This document shows, one piece after another, positions 26,201-33,653 of a stretch of DNA of 64,000 nucleotides. Position numbers and translations under genes: made by a program. A model generated the notes under the pieces. It made no database searches. It had not been told where the DNA came from and saw only the letters and a list, made by a program, of their open reading frames with translations. The DNA comes from Marivirga arenosa (GTDB taxonomy: Bacteria > Bacteroidota > Bacteroidia > Cytophagales > Cyclobacteriaceae): NCBI RefSeq assembly GCF_030503875.2, contig NZ_CP129968.2:3374001-3438000 (forward strand). Reading direction: 5' to 3'. Positions within the stretch are counted from its first letter, which is position 1; every line of letters starts with the position of its first letter.

Positions 26201-26933
26201 CTGGCAATTAGCTGATACTTTATTCTTAGAAACAAGTGTTTCAGATATTGTAATAGAGGTTGAAAAAGAACCCGCTCCTTTAACCGAGCCGGGCTCAGAA
26301 ATCGCTGGTTTCCTAGAGGAAGAGTTTGAAGAAGCAGATTCTACACTTAGAGCTTTGCCAAGAAGAAGAGTTTCGGGAGCTGGTGTAAGTGTAAGAAGGT
26401 TAACGGGTTCTTCGCGAAATACAAATGGTAGTCTAAGGCTTATAGAAAATAATTATGTTTTGGTAGCTTATTTAAAAACCAATGAAGATGGTGAGTTTGT
26501 TTTCCCTAATCTACCAAGTGGTGACTACAGAATACGAATAGAATATCCAGGGGTTGAAGTAGATGAAGCTACGGATATTGATTTTAATTTAAGTGGACAA
26601 CAAGGTGAAGTAGTCAGTGTAGAAGCAGTGGTGGAAGATGGTAAAATTACAGTTACTGAAACTGGAAGAGTAACTGCAAACGAACCTAATAAAAAGGTTT
26701 CATTTAGTTTTTATCCGAATCCTGCTCGAGATGAATTAACCTTAAAATTGAAAAACTCTGCAACATCAAATGAGATATTAATTTATGATGTTAAAGGTGT
26801 TTTACATAAAAGGATGAAGCTTATGGAAGGTGAAAATAAATTTAGTATTAGCGATTTAGCTGTAGGAACTTATATCATTCAAATAAAGGATGATGCAGGT
26901 AATTATATGATGTCAAAGATGATAAAACAATAA
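23208..26933 (+). CDS. Large leucine-rich-repeat surface protein with T9SS sorting domain
   Basis: 1241 residues. Signal peptide 1-20. Residues about 80-450 contain plant-type LRRs (NNLTGTMPESIKNL, GPIPTEIGNAP, SGSIPPEIGQM). An Ig-like segment near 470-550 and a right-handed-beta-helix-like part near 560-800 (IDGARVLIG, NNIIDTVK, YNNIRVIND) follow. Two carboxypeptidase-regulatory-like beta domains lie at about 920-1035 and 1040-1165; the second carries the Arg-rich core GAGVSVRRLTGSSR (1057-1070). A type A T9SS domain is at 1170-1241 (FSFYPNPARDELTLKL, GTYIIQIKDDAGNYMMSKMI). It is expected to be secreted and attached to the cell surface. The tail module recurs in the 1943-residue protein at 44278-50109. 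Confidence 0.9.
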   Translation: MKKILSLIILATLSLNVFSQSLQNNTYTISGEKLVNGTTSMTVSGSAYSTSPISSGGTILAPGFQSLFRSQNNPVTASIIDSLALVDLYNATNPGDTAWISATGWLTAPLSDWQGVSLGPTGRVEEVWLADNNLTGTMPESIKNLDSLKRFYFWNNPSLEGNLFDILVNFSALERASAHDCSFTGPILPEIFRPGLLELRLFNNQITGPIPTEIGNAPDLQQFHFANNQLSGTIPNTIGNLDLLTELNLSQNDSISGSIPPEIGQMELLTFLFLENCSLSGAIPAEILNAPSLVELWISGNDFSGTLPDVLNMPNFRALHAGGNRNLLVDLPDNLGELTQLEVLIIWNTRPNGGPFPEGVYNLTNLRDLDLSEQRFTGSIDDRIGNLTNLFSLYLRNNLLSGAFPIEITNAAELQTLDLSGNSFDFLPDISSLSGLNFVFLDRNNFQFESLLPYVGTTVDFSYAPQNPIGAQQDIDVTIGGSTTIESAINNEADAEYIWIQNGDSLTSQIDINLTIDNYNTAKSGRYVLRSTHPSLPDLVLNSAPINLKIQGGRRNWYVDNRAGTIADFRSLFQAVAATKAGDTLYIAGSNEIYGGVIIDGARVLIGPGYFLAENPNTQFNIQAANIDFIDLSFAAAGTEVYGISSRLLRLNNQSSAAPDTLKNVRIVGNRIRQLSLGDKNDGIDVERNYIGRFEFTATSVQNVFRSYDNINASNNIIDTVKTFFDVINSSRNGLNNVVFNYNNIRVINDSINDVSFTNNIIGNQGSGSNTFSGNIAYNAGLFTNGSGSFTIDNDFVPVDAALPQGAFAGTNPYQLSGLPPVPSIYNITIGTRLSAAVSVKSNSSENIQRIRYLYRRNNASSTPFNVRGFTPADDIQIEFLPNRSSIEPNQTYNLVFQAVDESGKRSHRTYIPYETIAGNVSGTVVDIENINVNTGNVRLFAINPFANKYDTAAVQALGGANTFNFENLILGDYIILADPDPVDYPDLIPTYLGNTLDWQLADTLFLETSVSDIVIEVEKEPAPLTEPGSEIAGFLEEEFEEADSTLRALPRRRVSGAGVSVRRLTGSSRNTNGSLRLIENNYVLVAYLKTNEDGEFVFPNLPSGDYRIRIEYPGVEVDEATDIDFNLSGQQGEVVSVEAVVEDGKITVTETGRVTANEPNKKVSFSFYPNPARDELTLKLKNSATSNEILIYDVKGVLHKRMKLMEGENKFSISDLAVGTYIIQIKDDAGNYMMSKMIKQ

Positions 26934-26959
26934 ATCGTTAAAGAGTCTAACCCACTAAA

Positions 26960-26995
26960 AATACTCACTCTATACTTTAGGGTGAGTATTTTTTT
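26960..26995. terminator. Intrinsic terminator between surface-protein gene and cdd
   Basis: Stem AATACTCAC/GTGAGTATT (26960-26968 with 26982-26990), loop 13 bases, then a T run to 26995. The minus-strand cdd frame ends within it. Confidence 0.85.
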
Positions 26996-27467
26996 AAAAG
27001 ACAAATGAGAATGGGAATAAATCGGTTGGCTTATCGATTAGGATAAAATTATCATCTGCATCCGTAAAAAGTATTTCAAATCCTTGTTGATGTCTTTTTT
27101 CAAATTCTAACATAACTTGTCTACATCCTCCACAGGGTGGCGCACTTGCTAACGCCTCCTCTCCTCTTCTAGTAGCTACAATTGCAATCCTTTTAAATTT
27201 CTTGTTTGGGGCTTGAATTCCAGCTCTATACATAGCCGTTCTTTCAGCACACAATCCGGCTGGGAAAGACGCATTTTCCTGATTGGTTCCAGTTATTATT
27301 TCATCATTTTCTAATTCAATTGCTGCCCCTACAGTAAAATTTGAATATGGAGAATGTGAATATTTCCGCGCTTCTAAGGCAGCTTTCCATAATTTTTGAT
27401 AATCCTCAGAGAGTTCAGTTATTGAACCGTATTTTTTATAATCAATTTGAATCGTATCCTTTTTCAA
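26994..27467 (-). CDS. cdd: Cytidine deaminase
   Basis: Zinc enzyme that deaminates cytidine and deoxycytidine in pyrimidine salvage, cytoplasmic. Catalytic motif C73-A-E75 (AGLCAERTAMY) and zinc ligands C112/C115 (PPCGGCRQ) are present; SHSPYSNFTVGAA is the family substrate loop. Length 157 is normal for the homodimeric or homotetrameric type. The only plausible start is TTG at 27467, since an in-frame stop lies two codons upstream and no ATG precedes the conserved region; an out-of-frame ATG lies just before it. Confidence 0.93.
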   Translation of the reverse strand: MKKDTIQIDYKKYGSITELSEDYQKLWKAALEARKYSHSPYSNFTVGAAIELENDEIITGTNQENASFPAGLCAERTAMYRAGIQAPNKKFKRIAIVATRRGEEALASAPPCGGCRQVMLEFEKRHQQGFEILFTDADDNFILIDKPTDLFPFSFVF

Positions 27468-27563
27468 CTGTCATTTTTGTTTAAATGGGTTACAATATAC
27501 TATTTACTTCAATTTATGTTTCCTAATGATCACAATATTTTTGGCACCTAACGTTTAGTAAAC

Positions 27564-27956
27564 ATGAATAAATTTTGTTTTGTACTTGTAATTATGGTGT
27601 TATTTATGGCGAGTTGTAAACAACAGCCCATTAGCCAATCAAAATCAGAATATCAAAGTCCTTCTAGTTTAAACCCGGGGGAACAAACTAATAGGTATAG
27701 CAGAAGAGCTCCAGTAGCTCAGCAAACCTGGTTCTTTGGTTTATTTAAAAAGAAACAAAAACTAGACTGGGGAGATCAATTAGTATTGGAATATTACGAA
27801 AGAATGGAAGAAAATGCCAAAGAAAAGCGTAAACAAGCCAAAGAAATGGAAAAACCTCAATATTCTGATTGGACCTACTTCGGTCATAAAAGAAAACCAA
27901 AAAAACGACCACCTGAAAAAATGAAGTTCTGTGAAGAATGTGGCATTAGGCATTAA
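27564..27956 (+). CDS. Small basic lipoprotein, unknown
   Basis: 130 residues. Lipobox FMASC ends the leader at Cys18. The mature part is Gln/Ser-rich, then strongly basic (KKKQKLDWGDQLVLEYYERMEE, KRKQAKEMEKPQYSDW, HKRKPKKRPPEK) and ends with a CEECGIRH motif. No domain is recognised. It is divergent from cdd; the next plus-strand gene starts 69 bases later. Confidence 0.7.
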   Translation: MNKFCFVLVIMVLFMASCKQQPISQSKSEYQSPSSLNPGEQTNRYSRRAPVAQQTWFFGLFKKKQKLDWGDQLVLEYYERMEENAKEKRKQAKEMEKPQYSDWTYFGHKRKPKKRPPEKMKFCEECGIRH

Positions 27957-28025
27957 ACTTTTATTTTAAAGTCAAAGCCTTCACATTTTATGGTTTTGGT
28001 TTTATATTTGGGAAAATAAATTTTA

Positions 28026-28529
28026 ATGAGGCGCAGATTTTTTCCTTTTGATAAAAATTATCTATTAGAAAATGCTCAAATGGAGCTTAAAGATTCCCTA
28101 CTAAATCATATAGTTGAGATAGTAAAGGATATTTATCTACTGAGATATAATCCTTTGGGTTTAAAAGATAAATCAATTAAAAAAATCATAAATACTACCG
28201 ATTACAATCTTCAGGAACTTTCCAGTTTCTATGATGAGTTAGCAGGATACTATAGATATAAGTATAGCTCTAACCAGTTAGAATTGCTATTCGATGGTAG
28301 AGACCATCAAGATAAATACCAAGAAGATTGGACTGAAGCCTTGAGGAACTGGATTATAGAATTTTCAAAATCAAAACACTTTTTAAAAGCTGTTTTGGAA
28401 ACTGCTATTTTTTACCCAAATGACAAACAGTCTCAATTAGCCTATTCTAGATTAAAAAATTACATTTCGGATCACTTTCAAATTAAAATCTATAAGCATA
28501 AAGGAATTGTTCCTTTAAAAATTGCCTAA
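28026..28529 (+). CDS. Hypothetical protein
   Basis: 167 residues, soluble, no signal peptide, rich in Lys, Tyr and Asp with predicted long helices (LLNHIVEIVKDIYLLRYNPLG, YNLQELSSFYDELAGYYRYKYSS). I recognise no family. Its stop codon abuts the stop codon of deoC on the opposite strand with no spacer. Confidence 0.6.
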   Translation: MRRRFFPFDKNYLLENAQMELKDSLLNHIVEIVKDIYLLRYNPLGLKDKSIKKIINTTDYNLQELSSFYDELAGYYRYKYSSNQLELLFDGRDHQDKYQEDWTEALRNWIIEFSKSKHFLKAVLETAIFYPNDKQSQLAYSRLKNYISDHFQIKIYKHKGIVPLKIA

Positions 28530-29177
28530 TTATTTTTTACAAATAGCTGGGCCAGATGAAGTTCCTATTCTTTCTGCTCCGGCATCAATTAATTCAATAG
28601 CTTGATCATAAGTTTTAATACCTCCACTAGCTTTAATCCCTACATGATCAGGTAAAACAGATCTCATTAGTTTCACATCTTCTACCTTAGCCCCTGATGA
28701 GGCAAAACCAGTTGAGGTTTTTACAAAATCAGCACCAGCATCAGCACATAATTTACAAGCTTCAACTATTTCCTCATTATTTAAATATGCTGTTTCAATA
28801 ATAACCTTTAATAATTTCCCATGCTCGTGCGCTAACTTCCCTATTTTTGCCACTTCTATTTTTGGCCACATCATTTCTGATTTAAAAGCAGAAATATTTA
28901 AAACTAAATCTAATTCATCAGCACCATCTTTTATAGCCTGTAAAGCCTCTGCTTCCTTTGTTTGACTCATTTGATACCCAAGTGGAAATCCTATTACAGT
29001 AACCAATTGAATATCTGATTTACCAATATCTCTTTTTGCTTTTTTAACCCAAAATGGTGGTACACATATTCCATAAATATTATAATCAATTGCCTCTTGA
29101 AGTAACATTTCAATATCAGATGATGTTATTGTGGTGCTTAAATTAGTATGCTCAATGTATTTTTGTATATTTCTCAT
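28530..29177 (-). CDS. deoC: Deoxyribose-phosphate aldolase
   Basis: Class I aldolase converting 2-deoxyribose 5-phosphate to acetaldehyde and glyceraldehyde 3-phosphate in deoxynucleoside catabolism. Schiff-base Lys153 in FVKTSTGFA, catalytic Asp90 in DELDLVLN and second Lys182 in GIKASGGIKT are all present. Length 215 is typical. Functionally it pairs with cdd nearby (nucleoside salvage), although they are not in one operon. Confidence 0.96.
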   Translation of the reverse strand: MRNIQKYIEHTNLSTTITSSDIEMLLQEAIDYNIYGICVPPFWVKKAKRDIGKSDIQLVTVIGFPLGYQMSQTKEAEALQAIKDGADELDLVLNISAFKSEMMWPKIEVAKIGKLAHEHGKLLKVIIETAYLNNEEIVEACKLCADAGADFVKTSTGFASSGAKVEDVKLMRSVLPDHVGIKASGGIKTYDQAIELIDAGAERIGTSSGPAICKK

Positions 29178-29199
29178 ATTGTTTACTTAATTGATTAAA

Positions 29200-30456
29200 A
29201 TGATTAAAAAGTGTATTCTTCATGCTTTTTTAACCTTACTATTAATAACATCTGAATATAAAAATGTTTCAGGTCAAAGTATAAGATTTGGCTTTGAAAT
29301 AAACGAAGGTAAAAATAGTACTATAATCCCTTTCAAGCTCAACAGTAATTTAATCATTGTAGACGTATTATTTGAAGGAGTTATTCCACTAAAATTTATA
29401 GTAGATACTGGTGTTACTAATACAGTTTTAATTGATAAAACATATAGCGATATTTTAAATATAGAGCCTGACAGAAAACTAACACTAGTTGGAGCTGCTG
29501 GCCTAAGAGAAGTTGAAGCATTTATAGTTAATAGAACCAGTATAAAAGTTGGAGAGGTAACTGGAAATAATATATCATTATTAATACTTAAAGAAGATTA
29601 CTTAGACCTAAAAGAAAGGATTGGAGTTAAAGTTCATGGCATTTTAGGATATGATTTTTTCAAAAACTTCATTGTGAAAATAGATTATCATAATGAAATA
29701 TTGAAGATTTTTAATCCATATAATTTTAATCGCCCTTTATTCTTTTATGAAAGAATTAATATGTCTGTTGAAAATAGTAAACCCTATATTTTTCAAAATA
29801 TTGCTGTGAATGATTCAACAGTGATAAAAACGAAGTTAATGATAGACACTGGCGCTTCACATCCTTTAATGCTGCATAAAAATAGTAATGAATATCTAAA
29901 CCTTCCTGAAAAAAATGTCCGAGATATATTAGGTGCCGGTATCGCTGGAAATATTGAAGGTCATGCAGCTAGAATTCCTAAACTTTATATTGATAAATAT
30001 GAACTTGAGCAAGTTGTAACGAATTATCCAGATTCAGGTGCTTATCATGATATCATTGTTAATACAGGTAGAAATGGAACTATAGGGGGTGGTGTTTTAA
30101 AAAGATTTAAAATGTATTTTGATTATGGCAATGAAACACTTTACATAAAACGAAATGGTTTTTTAAAGAAAGAATTTAAGCATGATATGAGTGGCTTATC
30201 AGTAATTGCCAAAGGTGAATATTTTTTAGAACCCTATTATGAAATTGAAAGGGTTCGTGAAAACACACCCGCCTGGGAGGCAGGAATAAAAGTTGAAGAT
30301 AAAATTATGAGCTTAAATGGAATAAGAGGTAAAGATCTAAGTCTAGAACTAATTAATAATACTTTAAGTAAAAAAGACGGTAAAAAGATAAATCTTACCG
30401 TCAAAAGAGGTGATCAAATTCTGGAATTCACTTTTTACCTAGAAGCTTTTATATAA
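29200..30456 (+). CDS. Exported protein with two retropepsin-like domains and a PDZ domain
   Basis: 418 residues from ATG 29200 (a TTG three codons upstream is in frame but less likely). The N-terminus is a signal peptide. Two aspartyl-protease-like halves each carry a DTG motif: D69-T-G (FIVDTGVTNTVLID) and D216-T-G (MIDTGASHPLML), with hydrophobic-Gly motifs GILGYDFF and GTIGGGVLKRF. A PDZ domain follows at about 335-410 (VRENTPAWEAGIKVEDKIMSLNG). Two active-site motifs in one chain suggest an intramolecular pepsin-like pair, acting in the periplasm or at the surface. Substrate unknown. Its 3' end overlaps the next gene, on the opposite strand, by 8 bases. Confidence 0.85.
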   Translation: MIKKCILHAFLTLLLITSEYKNVSGQSIRFGFEINEGKNSTIIPFKLNSNLIIVDVLFEGVIPLKFIVDTGVTNTVLIDKTYSDILNIEPDRKLTLVGAAGLREVEAFIVNRTSIKVGEVTGNNISLLILKEDYLDLKERIGVKVHGILGYDFFKNFIVKIDYHNEILKIFNPYNFNRPLFFYERINMSVENSKPYIFQNIAVNDSTVIKTKLMIDTGASHPLMLHKNSNEYLNLPEKNVRDILGAGIAGNIEGHAARIPKLYIDKYELEQVVTNYPDSGAYHDIIVNTGRNGTIGGGVLKRFKMYFDYGNETLYIKRNGFLKKEFKHDMSGLSVIAKGEYFLEPYYEIERVRENTPAWEAGIKVEDKIMSLNGIRGKDLSLELINNTLSKKDGKKINLTVKRGDQILEFTFYLEAFI

Positions 30457-30928
30457 ACATTCTTTTTAAGCTTCTTTTACCAGATCTATATTTAATTTTG
30501 AAATACTGTTGAGTCTTCTTGAATTTTAAAGCGTTCCTTAATGCATTATATATTCTAAGCTCACTAATTCCATCTTTCATCAAATACTCTTGTACCCCAG
30601 ATGTAATTTCTTCTCTATTATCTGATTTCAATAAGGTTATAGAAATCATGTCTTTACTTAAAGCATTAACATTTTTAATAATAGTTTTCAAAGGGGCAAT
30701 ACCTAAATTATCATCCAAAACTATGCAGTTAGGGTGCATTAAAGTAATTTTACTTAATACATCTTCCTGAGTAAAAGCCGTCTCAATCCTTTTAATTTTA
30801 CCCTTTAATTTCGACAGCTTGTCATAAATACTGCTCATTTCAATAGGGTTATTTCCCACTAATAACACACTGATATCGTGATTCAAATTTGCTTTCTTCC
30901 CAAGACTAAGTGTTTTTATCCCTTCCAT
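30449..30928 (-). CDS. Stand-alone receiver-like (REC) protein, degenerate acidic pocket
   Basis: 159 residues with CheY-like fold order: beta1 ISVLLVGNNP, putative phospho-acceptor Asp72 in CIVLDDNLG, Thr98 in ISITLLKSD and Lys118 in EYLMKDG. The acidic pair that normally coordinates Mg at the end of beta1 is replaced by Gly-Asn-Asn (25-27), so phosphorylation may be impaired. No output domain is present; a basic tail follows (KIKYRSGKRSLKRMF). It could act as a phosphorylation-independent adaptor. No histidine kinase is nearby. Confidence 0.7.
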   Translation of the reverse strand: MEGIKTLSLGKKANLNHDISVLLVGNNPIEMSSIYDKLSKLKGKIKRIETAFTQEDVLSKITLMHPNCIVLDDNLGIAPLKTIIKNVNALSKDMISITLLKSDNREEITSGVQEYLMKDGISELRIYNALRNALKFKKTQQYFKIKYRSGKRSLKRMFI

Positions 30929-31074
30929 AACCCTATGACTATATTACAATTTATTATTTATTTTATACAATATACAAAAGCAAACAGACAAATACTAGAC
31001 TATTTCTATAACTCACAATATTTTATCGACAAATATCAATTACAACTTTTATTGCTTGAGTTGGTTTTTAACTT

Positions 31075-32547
31075 ATGAAGATTTTATTAACTGGTGCGAA
31101 TGGATACATAGGTAGAAGACTATTGCCAATTTTATTCATGCAAGGGCATGACGTTATTTGTTTTGTAAGAGATAAAAGAAGGATTGAATTAGAGGACAGA
31201 TTAATTGATAAAATAGAGTTTTATGAGGCTGACCTTTTAAAGCCTGAAGAACTAGAAAATCTTCCAAAGGATATCGATGCAGCATATTATTTAGTTCATT
31301 CAATGGGTAGCTCTTCAAGAAAATTCCAGCAAATGGAACAAGAGACTGCGGAGAACTTTGTAAAAGCAATAGACACGACAAATTGTAAACATATTGTTTA
31401 TCTAAGTGGAATATCAAATGACGAATATCTCTCAAAACACCTAAGCTCAAGAAAAAAAACAGAGTCTATTCTTAACAATGCAAAATCCTCCCTTACAGTA
31501 TTAAGAGCAGCAATCATAATTGGCTCAGGTGGTGCATCCTTTGAAATAATTAGAGATATAGTAGAAAAACTACCTGTAATGGTGGCACCTAAATGGTTAA
31601 GAACAAAATGCCAGCCTATTGCGATCCGAAATGTAGTAAACTATCTCTCTGGTATTATTGGAAAGGAAGAGGCGTATGGCAAAACATTTGACATTGGAGG
31701 GCCAGATATACTTACTTATAAACAAATGCTTCTCATTTTTGCAGAGGTTCGTGGTTTAAATAGGTATATATTAACATTACCAGTATTAACCCCACGTTTA
31801 AGTTCTTACTGGCTTCATTTTGTTACCTCAACTTCCTACAAAATTGCAAGAAGCTTAGTTGATAGTATGAGAAACGAAGTAATTGTTCAAAACAAAGGAA
31901 TAGAAGAAATAGTACCTCAGCAGCTTATTACCTACAGTGATGCAGTACAAATGGCATTTGATAAAATTGCACAGAATGAGGTAGTGTCAAGTTGGAAAGA
32001 TGCATTAGCCAGCTCTAAAATCAATACAGAATTATTAGAATTCGTCAAGGTTCCTTTTCATGGTTGTTTTGTAGATAAAAGATCATCTTTCTTTGAAAGA
32101 GACCGATCTGAAGTTTTAACTAATATCTGGAAAATAGGTGGAGATAGAGGTTGGTATTATTGGAATTTTTTATGGAAGATTAGAGGATATATGGATAAAG
32201 CAGTTGGAGGCGTTGGACTAAGGCGTGGAAGAAGAAGTCCTGATCAATTAGTCGCAGGTGATTCATTAGACTTTTGGCGTGTATTAGTTGCAAATAAAGA
32301 AGAAGGTAGACTTTTATTATTTGCAGAAATGAAATTGCCTGGAGAAGCATGGTTGGAGTTCAAACTTTCAAAAGAAGATGGAAAGAATAAGATTACACAA
32401 ACCGCTACATTCAGACCCCACGGGCTATTAGGACGGCTTTATTGGTATAGTATCATAGTATTTCATGAATTTATTTTCAATGGAATGATGAAGAGTATTA
32501 TCAATCATCAAGAAAATGATAATCTAGAATTAGCTGATATCAATTGA
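31075..32547 (+). CDS. NAD(P)-binding SDR-family protein with C-terminal DUF2867
   Basis: 490 residues. The N-terminal extended/atypical short-chain dehydrogenase domain has the Rossmann motif TGANGYIGRR (6-15) and YYLVHSMG near 85. The C-terminal DUF2867 domain (about 330-480) contains GGDRGWYYWNFLWKIRG and a final MK-rich segment. This two-domain arrangement is conserved in bacteria as a putative nucleoside-diphosphate-sugar epimerase-like protein of unknown substrate (YbjT-like). Its last 40 bases overlap the next gene on the opposite strand. Confidence 0.87.
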   Translation: MKILLTGANGYIGRRLLPILFMQGHDVICFVRDKRRIELEDRLIDKIEFYEADLLKPEELENLPKDIDAAYYLVHSMGSSSRKFQQMEQETAENFVKAIDTTNCKHIVYLSGISNDEYLSKHLSSRKKTESILNNAKSSLTVLRAAIIIGSGGASFEIIRDIVEKLPVMVAPKWLRTKCQPIAIRNVVNYLSGIIGKEEAYGKTFDIGGPDILTYKQMLLIFAEVRGLNRYILTLPVLTPRLSSYWLHFVTSTSYKIARSLVDSMRNEVIVQNKGIEEIVPQQLITYSDAVQMAFDKIAQNEVVSSWKDALASSKINTELLEFVKVPFHGCFVDKRSSFFERDRSEVLTNIWKIGGDRGWYYWNFLWKIRGYMDKAVGGVGLRRGRRSPDQLVAGDSLDFWRVLVANKEEGRLLLFAEMKLPGEAWLEFKLSKEDGKNKITQTATFRPHGLLGRLYWYSIIVFHEFIFNGMMKSIINHQENDNLELADIN

Positions 32548-33536
32548 GGATTGTGAATATGCTGATGTAAAATACTAACCAATATATCTTCTGTTTCATT
32601 TTCATAATTTATACTAAAATAATCTTGCTGTAGTATAAAGTTTTCAATATCACTGATATATTTTAAACTTAATTTTTTTAATACAGAAACTCCCATTTCT
32701 TCCAATGCAGCGGCATTGCATTTTTGCTCATACTGTGACATCATTGGAATGACTAACAACTTTTTCTTTAAAAATAGAGCTTCAGCAGGACCTTCAAATC
32801 CTGCTCCGCAAATTAAGCCTAAACTGGATTCTAAACTTTTAAGATATGACGTATTATTAATTGGTGTAAATTCAATATTATCTCTATTATATTTCTTATT
32901 ACTATGTTTTGTAAAAACTTGAAATTTAGCTTCAACTCTCATCAATACTTTGGCTATTCTTTCATCACTATAAGCAGGTAAATAAACTGTATAATAATCC
33001 CCCTTTTTGGGTTTTAAATTTCTGATTTCTTTACGTATAACCGGGGTAAAAGTGTTTTCTGAATACCTTCTAAAGTGAAAACCATAGTTAATTTTTGATG
33101 GTGCGTAATATTTTAAAATTAGGTGAGATAAAAATTCAAACTTTTGGGGTCTTGGGGAAAAAGGATGAATAACTGAAGATTGATGACTCAAACCAATACA
33201 TTTCTTAAAACGAAAAACGCAAGCCCATGCAGATACTGGTTCAAAATCATTTATAATAAGATCATATTGAGAAAGTTGCAAACTCATAATTTCTCTTATT
33301 AATCGAATCGGCTTAAATTTTTTAATGGTCTGCCATATATCAATACCTCCATTTTTTCCAAAAATGAAACTTAAGCCATAAAACTGATATTGTATTGAAT
33401 ATTCTAATTCAACATCTGCTTGAATTCCACTGATCAAAACATCTACTGATGCATACTTATTCAGAATAGGAATTATTTCTCTTGCTCTACTCACATGCCC
33501 ATTTCCAGTACCTTGAATTGCATATAATACTTTCAT
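32508..33536 (-). CDS. Glycosyltransferase, MJ1255/VC2487-like family
   Basis: GT-B type glycosyltransferase related to MurG and UDP-glucuronosyltransferases. The N-terminus VLYAIQGTGNGHVSRAREIIPIL is the family hallmark (glycine-rich loop plus HxSRA). C-terminal acceptor/donor loop LGLICGAGFEGPAEALFLKKKLLVIPM near 235-262 is typical of nucleotide-sugar binding. Length 342 is usual. The donor and acceptor are unknown; a cell-envelope glycolipid is plausible. Convergent with the SDR gene, with 40 bases of coding overlap. Confidence 0.82.
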   Translation of the reverse strand: MKVLYAIQGTGNGHVSRAREIIPILNKYASVDVLISGIQADVELEYSIQYQFYGLSFIFGKNGGIDIWQTIKKFKPIRLIREIMSLQLSQYDLIINDFEPVSAWACVFRFKKCIGLSHQSSVIHPFSPRPQKFEFLSHLILKYYAPSKINYGFHFRRYSENTFTPVIRKEIRNLKPKKGDYYTVYLPAYSDERIAKVLMRVEAKFQVFTKHSNKKYNRDNIEFTPINNTSYLKSLESSLGLICGAGFEGPAEALFLKKKLLVIPMMSQYEQKCNAAALEEMGVSVLKKLSLKYISDIENFILQQDYFSINYENETEDILVSILHQHIHNPQLISANSRLSFS

Positions 33537-33653
33537 TACTTTTCATTTTTCAGAAAGGTACTTATGTAATATGACTTGAATATCAACTCAAAATCATGAA
33601 ATGATAATGGAATTATTAACTTACTTAATAGTATAGAAAATGGTAGGCATTAA

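Noticed and set aside
23208..26933. Plant-like LRR receptor acquired from a eukaryote
   Set aside because: Plant-type LRRs are common in Bacteroidota T9SS proteins; the signal peptide, T9SS domain and codon use are bacterial.
30878..31078. 66-codon frame before the SDR gene
   Set aside because: It overlaps the receiver-like gene start on the other strand and ends in the SDR start; composition is untypical and no leader structure follows.
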